Of a stretch of 64,000 nucleotides of DNA, positions 58,910 through 64,000 are shown piece after piece. The translations under genes were made by a program, and so were the position numbers. The notes below the pieces were generated by a model that saw only the letters and a list, made by a program, of their open reading frames with translations, searched no databases and was not told where the DNA came from. This DNA is from Nocardioides soli. GTDB taxonomy: Bacteria; Actinomycetota; Actinomycetes; Propionibacteriales; Nocardioidaceae. Positions within the stretch are counted from its first letter, which is position 1, and the number at the start of each line of letters is the position of its first letter. The stretch lies in NCBI RefSeq assembly GCF_014191495.1, contig NZ_JACHWR010000001.1, positions 930,001-994,000 on the forward strand, in the 5' to 3' direction.

Positions 58910-58995
58910 CCGCCGGGCTGGTTGTCGGCATCACGGCGATCGCCGGCCCGGCCCTGCAGGACATGGTCAGCTCGGCGCTCGCCAAGGTGCGGTAG
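58906..58995 (+). pseudogene. Flp/TadE-like pilin gene, 3' part
   Basis: Codes for TAGLVVGITAIAGPALQDMV and SSALAKVR, then TAG. It completes the 5' part at 6957 when the prophage is removed. An ATG in the core could start a 29-residue fragment, without a signal region. The stop overlaps the tadE start. Confidence 0.8.
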
Positions 58996-59384
58996 TGCCG
59001 GTCCGGCGGCGCGGCGAGCGCGGGTCGGCCGTCGTCGACTTCGTGCTCGTCCTGGTGGTGCTGGTGCCGATGTTCCTCGGCATCCTCCAGGTCGCGCTGG
59101 TGCTGCTGGTGCGCAACACGCTCGCGTCGGCGGCGTCCGAGGGCGCGCGGTACGCCGCGACGCTCGACCGCGGCCCGGCCGACGGCGCCGACCGGGCCCG
59201 CGACCGGATCGACGGGGCGATCTCGGGCCGGTTCGCCCGCGACGTGTCCGCGCGGCCGACGGCCGTCGACGGCGCGCCCGGCGTCGAGGTCACCATCCGG
59301 GCAGTGGTGCCCGCCCTCGGCATCGGCGGCCCCGGGGTCGCGCTGGAGGTGACCGGCCACGCGGTCGAGGAGCAGCCGCCGTGA
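58995..59384 (+). CDS. tadE: TadE-like pilus assembly protein
   Basis: 129 residues from GTG 58995: RRRGERGSAVVDFVLVLVVL, the basic leader plus Glu/Asp-containing hydrophobic segment of TadE, then a periplasmic part. It overlaps the pilin-like stop by one base and the next gene by 4 bp, so expression would normally be coupled to the genes now 52 kb away. Confidence 0.8.
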   Translation: MPVRRRGERGSAVVDFVLVLVVLVPMFLGILQVALVLLVRNTLASAASEGARYAATLDRGPADGADRARDRIDGAISGRFARDVSARPTAVDGAPGVEVTIRAVVPALGIGGPGVALEVTGHAVEEQPP

Positions 59385-59830
59385 GGCGCCGTGACGAACG
59401 CGGCAGCGCGCTGGTCGAGCTGAGCTGGCTCGGCCTCCTGCTGCTGGTCCCGATGCTCTGGATCGTGGTCTCGGTGTTCGAGGTGCAGCGCGGCGCCTTC
59501 GCCGTGTCCGGTGCGGCCCGGGCCGCCGGCCGCGCCTACGCCCTCGCGCCCGACGACGCCGTCGGCCGCGCCCGGGCCGAGGCCGCGGCCCGGCAGGCGC
59601 TGCGCGACCAGGGCATCGGCGGAGCGCCGCTCGAGGTGCACGTCTCCTGCACGCCGTACCCGCACGACTGCCACGCCGGCACGTCGGTCGTCACGGTCGT
59701 CGTCGAGTCGAGCGTCGACCTGCCGCTGCTGCCGGACCTGCTCGGCGGCGGCGCCCCGAGCTTCGCCCTCGACGCGACCCACGACCTGCCGATCGGGCAG
59801 TACCAGGAGGCCGCCGATGCCGCGCCGTGA
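59381..59830 (+). CDS. Second TadE-like pilus protein
   Basis: 149 residues from GTG 59381: RRRDERGSALVELSWLGLLL, again a TadE-type N-terminus, followed by a helical stretch and SCTPYPHDCH with two cysteines. A paralogue of tadE in the same operon; minor pilin role inferred. Confidence 0.75.
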   Translation: MRRRDERGSALVELSWLGLLLLVPMLWIVVSVFEVQRGAFAVSGAARAAGRAYALAPDDAVGRARAEAAARQALRDQGIGGAPLEVHVSCTPYPHDCHAGTSVVTVVVESSVDLPLLPDLLGGGAPSFALDATHDLPIGQYQEAADAAP

Positions 59831-60272
59831 CCGGCGCCCGGACGAGACCGGCCAGACGACGCTGCTGATCGTCGGGTTCGCGCTGGTGCTGGCGATGGCC
59901 GTGGCGACCGTGGTCGACGTGTCCGCGGCGTACCTGCGGCGGCAGGGCCTGAGCACGGTCGCCGACGGCGCGGCGCTGCGGGCCGCGGACCTCGCCGCGA
60001 CCGGCACCGAGGTCTACACCGGCGGCGTGCCGCAGGGCCGGCTCCGGCTGAGCGCGGAGCGGGTCCGGGGGTCGGTGCGCGACTTCCTGTCCCGGTCGGG
60101 GGCGTACGACGACTACCCGGGCCTGGCCTTCGAGGTCGACATCGACCCGGCCTCGTCGCACGTCACCGTGCACGTCACCGCCCCGCTCGAGCTGCCGCTC
60201 ACCGTCCCCGGCTCTCCGCAGGTCGCGACGATCGGCGCCACGGGATCCGCGGCCGTCGTGGCCGAGCGGTAG
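59817..60272 (+). CDS. TadG-like/Flp-region pilus protein
   Basis: 151 residues from ATG 59817: DETGQTTLLIVGFALVLAMA, DVSAAYLRRQGLSTVADGAA, the TadG N-terminal pattern; lacks the von Willebrand domain of long TadG proteins. Overlaps the previous gene by 14 bp. Last gene of the pilus operon. Confidence 0.75.
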   Translation: MPRRDRRPDETGQTTLLIVGFALVLAMAVATVVDVSAAYLRRQGLSTVADGAALRAADLAATGTEVYTGGVPQGRLRLSAERVRGSVRDFLSRSGAYDDYPGLAFEVDIDPASSHVTVHVTAPLELPLTVPGSPQVATIGATGSAAVVAER

Positions 60273-60293
60273 CGGCCGAGCGGTCCGGGCCCG

Positions 60294-60869
60294 TCAGGCC
60301 CGGAAGCGCAGCGTGCCCGCGAACCAGGAGTTGGTCCACACCGGGTCGGTGCGCACCCGCGTGCCGGAGTACGGCGCGTGCAGCACCATCCGGCGACCGT
60401 GGAACCAGCCCGCGAAGACGCCGACGTGGTAGACGCCACCGCCGCCGGTGAAGAAGATCAGGTCGCCGCGGCGCATCGCCGAGCGCGGGATGTGGCGGGC
60501 GAAGCCGGCCTGGGCGGACGAGGTGCGCGGGATGCCGCTGAAGCCGGCCCGGCGGAAGCTGTAGAAGGTCAGCCCCGAGCAGTCGAAGCGGTTGGGGCCG
60601 GCCGCGCCGTAGCCGTAGGGGTCGCCCTTCTGCGCGACGGCGGTGCGCATCGCGACCTCGATCCGGCTGGGCTTGGGCCGGTGCTTCTTCTTGCCGTGCT
60701 TGGTGCGCTGCTTCGGCTGGTCCTGCTGCACGCTCTTCTCGACCGTGGCCGAGTGTGCGTCGGAGACCGGCGCGGAGGTGAGCAGGCCGATGGCGAGGGC
60801 GCCGCTGGCGAGGACCCTGGCCCCGGTATGGGTGCAGGCGCGCAGGACGACGGACAGGGGTGTGGACAT
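60294..60869 (-). CDS. NlpC/P60 peptidoglycan hydrolase
   Basis: 191 residues. N-terminal signal (VLASGALAIGLLTSAPVSDA), basic linker, then the catalytic domain with Cys97 in FDCSGL, His148 in VYHVGVF and His164 in VLHAP. Cuts wall peptides outside the membrane. A c-di-AMP riboswitch precedes it on the same strand. Convergent with the pilus operon. Confidence 0.85.
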   Translation of the reverse strand: MSTPLSVVLRACTHTGARVLASGALAIGLLTSAPVSDAHSATVEKSVQQDQPKQRTKHGKKKHRPKPSRIEVAMRTAVAQKGDPYGYGAAGPNRFDCSGLTFYSFRRAGFSGIPRTSSAQAGFARHIPRSAMRRGDLIFFTGGGGVYHVGVFAGWFHGRRMVLHAPYSGTRVRTDPVWTNSWFAGTLRFRA

Positions 60870-60875
60870 GTGCGT

Positions 60876-61005
60876 GGTTCCTTCCCACGCCTGTGAGGTG
60901 AGCTGTCGGGTTCGGGCGAGGAAGGTGCCCGGCCGCCCTCAGGCGGCTTCACCCCAAGCGGCCGGCCGGCCGCGGAAAAAGTGGGTCCCCCACTCCTGCC
61001 CGTAC
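60876..61005 (-). ncRNA. ydaO-type c-di-AMP riboswitch
   Basis: Read on the minus strand, the leader contains the conserved blocks of the ydaO element in order: GTGGGGGACCC, CTTGGGGTGAAGCC, GGGCGGCCGGGCA, TCGCCCGAACCCGACAGC, TCACCTCACAGGCGT, then GGAAGGAA just before the ATG. In actinobacteria this riboswitch commonly controls wall hydrolases and turns expression off when c-di-AMP is high. The remainder of the 60870-61211 gap shows no gene. Confidence 0.8.
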
Positions 61006-61211
61006 TGCGTCACTCGTCGGTCGGGACGTGCCCCACCTGGTGGACCGGTGCCACGGACGGGCAGGACTCGGCGTGCCCGGGACCGGCTGTGCTTGGTGCA
61101 ATCCTCAACGACGCTACCCACCGATCGCCGCACTGCAACATCCCGTCGGCCACCGAACGAGTGGCGCTCGTCACACTCCCCGCGTGGAACCGCGGCTGAG
61201 TCGGACGCAGA

Positions 61212-62000
61212 TCACAGTCGGGCCGCGACCTCGTCGACGAGGTCGGCGATGGAGTCGACGACCCGGGTCGGCCGGTAGGGGAAGGTCTCGACCTGCTCGG
61301 GCCGTGTGGATCCGGTCGTCACCAGCACGGTGCGCAGCCCGGCCTCGAGGCCGCTGATGATGTCGGTGTCCATCCGGTCGCCGATCATCACCGTGGTCTC
61401 GGAGTGGGCGGCCAGCCGGTTGAGTGCGCTGCGCATCATCAGCGGGTTCGGCTTCCCGATGAAGTACGGCGTACGACCGGTCGCCGTGCTGATCAGCGCG
61501 GCGACCGAGCCGGTCGCGGGCAGCAGCCCGTGCTGGCTCGGCCCGCTCGGGTCGGGGTTGGTCGCGATGAACCGGGCGCCACCCGCCACCAGCCGGATCG
61601 CGCGGGTGATCGCCTCGAACGAGTAGGTCCGGGTCTCCCCCAGCACGACGTAGTCGGGGTCGCGGTCGGTCATCACGTAGCCGATGTCGTGCAGCGCCGT
61701 GGTCAGGCCCGCCTCCCCGACGACGTACGCCGTGCCGTGGGGGCGCTGCTCGTCGAGGAACTGCGCGGTCGCGAGCGCGGAGGTCCAGATCGCCGCCTCC
61801 GGCACGTCGATGCCGCTGCCGAGCAGCCGGGCGCGCAGGTCGCGCGGGGTGAAGATCGAGTTGTTGGTCAGCACCAGGAACGCGCTCCTCGAGGCCTTCA
61901 GCGCCTCGATGAACTCCTGCGCCCCGGGGATCGGCACGTCCTCGTGGACGAGCACGCCGTCCATGTCGGTCAGCCAGGTCTCCACCGGACGGGTGCTCAT
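61212..62000 (-). CDS. HAD-superfamily phosphatase, NagD/IIA type
   Basis: 262 residues: nucleophile motif WLTDMDGVLVHED (Asp12, Asp14), motif II LVLTNNS, and the late GKPNPLMM and IGDRMDTDIISGLEAG motifs with the IIA cap between. Probably hydrolyses a small phosphate ester. ATG 62000 gives the standard N-terminus. Confidence 0.85.
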   Translation of the reverse strand: MSTRPVETWLTDMDGVLVHEDVPIPGAQEFIEALKASRSAFLVLTNNSIFTPRDLRARLLGSGIDVPEAAIWTSALATAQFLDEQRPHGTAYVVGEAGLTTALHDIGYVMTDRDPDYVVLGETRTYSFEAITRAIRLVAGGARFIATNPDPSGPSQHGLLPATGSVAALISTATGRTPYFIGKPNPLMMRSALNRLAAHSETTVMIGDRMDTDIISGLEAGLRTVLVTTGSTRPEQVETFPYRPTRVVDSIADLVDEVAARL

Positions 62001-62050
62001 GGCGCCATTCTTGCGTCTCCGTCGAGCCGGGCCCCCACCGCGGTCCCCAC

Positions 62051-63274
62051 TCAACGACGAGGGAGCAGCACCTCGATGCCGTCGGCCGGGTGGTCGCCGG
62101 TGACCCGGCCGCCGAGCGCCTCCACGACGACCCGGACCTGGCTGACCCAGTCCACGGTCTCGCCGCCGAGGTCGACCTCGGGAGTCCTGCCGGCGCACAG
62201 CACGTGGATGCGCAGGTGTCCCCCGGGCTCGCCGTGGAACACGATCCGCACGGCGCCGGTGCCGCGGCGTACGACGTCGGCGAGCAGCAGGTCGGTGGCG
62301 TGCTCGACAGGCCCCGGCGTGTAGGTCAGGGCCAGGTCGCCCTCGACCGCGGCGGTCAGCGCCCGGCCGCGGGACGCGAGGCGGTCCGCCCAGCGCTGCG
62401 CGAGCTGCGTCGAGAGGTCGGACAGCGACACCTCGGCGCCCACCACGAGGCTGCCGCGGCGGGTGATCTCGACGAGCTCGCTCGCGACCGCCGAGACCTC
62501 CTCGACCCGGGCGAGGCAGCGGACCACGGAGTCGCGGGCGTCGTCGGGCAGGTCGCCGCGCAGCGAGAGGTCCTCGAGCTCGAGCCGGATGCCGGTGAGC
62601 GGGGTGCGCAGCACGTGCGAGGCGTGCTCGGCGAAGGCCCGCTCGCGGTGCACGCGGTCCTCCAGGGCCAGCGCGCTCGAGCGGAGCGCGTTGGCGATCG
62701 CCCGGGCCTCGGGGATCCGGGTCTTCGGCAGGTCGAGGTCGAAGCGGCCCCGGCCCAGCGCACCCGCCGCGACCGCCAGCTTCTGGAACGGCGCGGAGAG
62801 CACCCCGGCCACGATCAGGCCCGCCAGTCCGGCGGCGATCGCGATCAGCAGGAAGAGCGCCGCGACCGAGCCGACGTCGCGGCCGATGAGGTCGCGGGTC
62901 ACCGACGGCGACTCGCTGACGGTGACCTGGGCGCCGTGACCGCCGTCGACCTCGGCGGTCGCCGCGATGTCGTCGGCCGAGTCACGGTCGCCGCGGTAGT
63001 CGTCGCCGGTGACCACGATCTCCGAGCCGTCGCCGGAGGTGAGCACCAGCCGCGCCTCGGGGCCGACGAGGGTCTGGAGGAACGTCGCGTCGACGGGGTC
63101 GCCGGACGCCTCCCGGCCGGAGACGACCGTGGCGACGAGCTCCGCCTCCCGGTCGAGCTGGCCGGCGGTCTCCTCGCGGATCAGGTCGCGCAGCACATAG
63201 GTGCGGACCAGACCGGCGCCGATGAGCAGCGCGATCGTCAGGATGATGAACGCAGCTGTGAGGCGTTCACGCAT
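62051..63274 (-). CDS. Sensor histidine kinase with a degenerate ATP-binding domain
   Basis: 407 residues. Two membrane segments (AAFIILTIALLIGAGLV; SVAALFLLIAIAAGLAGLIV) flank an extracytoplasmic domain of about 110 residues; HAMP and the H-box EHASHVLRTPLTG (His220) follow. The usual N-box Asn is replaced (DLLLADVV) and no clear DxGxG is found, so ATP binding is doubtful. Overlaps the response regulator by 8 bp. Confidence 0.8.
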   Translation of the reverse strand: MRERLTAAFIILTIALLIGAGLVRTYVLRDLIREETAGQLDREAELVATVVSGREASGDPVDATFLQTLVGPEARLVLTSGDGSEIVVTGDDYRGDRDSADDIAATAEVDGGHGAQVTVSESPSVTRDLIGRDVGSVAALFLLIAIAAGLAGLIVAGVLSAPFQKLAVAAGALGRGRFDLDLPKTRIPEARAIANALRSSALALEDRVHRERAFAEHASHVLRTPLTGIRLELEDLSLRGDLPDDARDSVVRCLARVEEVSAVASELVEITRRGSLVVGAEVSLSDLSTQLAQRWADRLASRGRALTAAVEGDLALTYTPGPVEHATDLLLADVVRRGTGAVRIVFHGEPGGHLRIHVLCAGRTPEVDLGGETVDWVSQVRVVVEALGGRVTGDHPADGIEVLLPRR

Positions 63275-63956
63275 CGCCCGAGCCGCCCTCGAGGCGGAAA
63301 CCCACGCCCCGGACGGCCACGACCCGATCCGTCACCCCCACGCTCTCGAGCTTCTGGCGCAGCCGACCGATCGTGACGTCGAGCGTCTTGGTCGAGCCGT
63401 ACCAGTTCTCGTCCCACACGTCGGCCATCAGCTGACCGCGGGAGACGACCTTGTCCCGGTTCGCGGCGAGGATGCTCAGCACCTCGAACTCCTTGCCGGT
63501 GAGCGGGACCTCCTCGGTGCCGGCGTAGACCCGCCGGGCATCGATGTCGATGCGCAACCCGTCGGGGTCGCCGGCGTCGCTGCCGTTCGCGGAGGAGGTA
63601 CGGCGCAGCAGGGCGCGGACCCGCGCCTGCAGCTCGGCGAGCCCGAAGGGCTTGGCCAGGTAGTCGTCGGCCCCGTAGTCGAGGCCGACCACCCGGTCGA
63701 GCTCGCCCGCCCGGGCGGTGACGATGATGATCGCCCCCTGGTAGTCGGCCTCCCGGGCCCGGCGGCACACCTCGAGGCCGTCGATGTCCGGGAGGCCCAG
63801 GTCGAGGATCACGAGCTCAGGGGTCGTCGAGAGCGCGTCGAGGGCCTTCTGGCCGCTCTCCACCCACTCGACGTCGTATCCCTCGCGTTCCAGTGTGCGG
63901 ACGAGCGGGAACGCGATGTCCTCCTCATCCTCCACGACCAGGACCCGGTGCGCCAT
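63267..63956 (-). CDS. OmpR/PhoB-type response regulator
   Basis: 229 residues from ATG 63956 (AHRVLVVEDEEDIAF). Receiver with phospho-acceptor Asp52 (LVILDLGLPDIDG) and Lys in DYLAKPFG; winged-helix output (GKEFEVLSILAANRDKVVSR, TKTLDVTIGRLRQKL, VRGVGFRLE). Acts as partner of the kinase; targets unknown. Confidence 0.9.
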   Translation of the reverse strand: MAHRVLVVEDEEDIAFPLVRTLEREGYDVEWVESGQKALDALSTTPELVILDLGLPDIDGLEVCRRAREADYQGAIIIVTARAGELDRVVGLDYGADDYLAKPFGLAELQARVRALLRRTSSANGSDAGDPDGLRIDIDARRVYAGTEEVPLTGKEFEVLSILAANRDKVVSRGQLMADVWDENWYGSTKTLDVTIGRLRQKLESVGVTDRVVAVRGVGFRLEGGSGDA

Positions 63957-64000
63957 GGGAGCGAGCATAGGGCCACGGTGGTCCCAGCCGACCTCGCTAC

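Noticed and set aside
1-64000. tRNA, rRNA or insertion sequence genes
   Set aside because: No cloverleaf with acceptor and TpsiC-loop consensus, no rRNA stretches and no DDE transposase were seen; both prophages use protein-coding targets.

Overview
The window is very GC-rich, with genes packed head to tail through ATGA/GTGA stop-start overlaps. Its chromosomal genes (Flp/Tad pilus genes, an NlpC/P60 hydrolase behind a c-di-AMP riboswitch, a NagD-type HAD phosphatase, an OmpR-type two-component pair) point to a high-GC actinobacterium. TadA wording, TadE/TadG style and leaderless genes with a TAnnnT -10 box fit the Nocardioides/Propionibacteriales group; that is an inference from family resemblance, not a search.

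Layout. 1 to about 4390 is the right end of a first prophage: tail tip gene, a small gene with two compensating indels, a sigma-like protein, two Cys-rich minus-strand genes and an excisionase-like gene. It ends inside tadA, whose C-terminal 250 or so residues survive (4340-5152). tadB and tadC follow (5152-6935), then the first 28 codons of a pilin-like gene (6957). That gene is cut by a second prophage of about 51.9 kb (about 7042 to 58909). The rest of the pilin gene (from 58909), then tadE, a second tadE-like gene and a tadG-like gene follow to 60272. NlpC/P60, HAD, histidine kinase and response regulator genes close the window, all on the minus strand.

Prophage 2 looks like a complete siphovirus genome. 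The left end holds a minus-strand large serine integrase, a membrane protein, an ImmA-like metalloprotease and a repressor, divergent from a Cro-like gene across an operator region. A long early operon follows (10.1-28.8 kb) with a RecB-type nuclease, a phiC31 gp3-like candidate directionality factor, a DnaQ-like exonuclease, a J-domain protein, RuvC, a multi-HTH protein with an Lsr2-like C-terminus, a DnaB-like helicase, an iteron-like GGTTCCC repeat cluster, a Dam methylase and an HNH nuclease. Late genes (29.9-54.2 kb) run terminase, portal, MuF, protease/scaffold, decoration, capsid, connectors, tail tube, frameshifted tail chaperone, tape measure, tail tip, lysis genes and fibre. The right end (54.2-58.9 kb) carries small regulators and single leaderless genes probably expressed in the lysogen.

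The two strongest observations are: (1) two independent prophages interrupt the same Tad pilus locus, one in the ATPase gene and one in the pilin gene, so pilus formation may depend on precise excision; the attL/attR halves of prophage 2 rejoin into an open 56-codon pilin-like gene and a dyad-symmetric attP. (2) The prophage 2 MuF head protein carries a C-terminal domain with the residues of a RelA/SpoT-type (p)ppGpp synthetase, followed directly by a small gene with its own leaderless promoter: a candidate capsid-borne alarmone toxin with an immunity gene.
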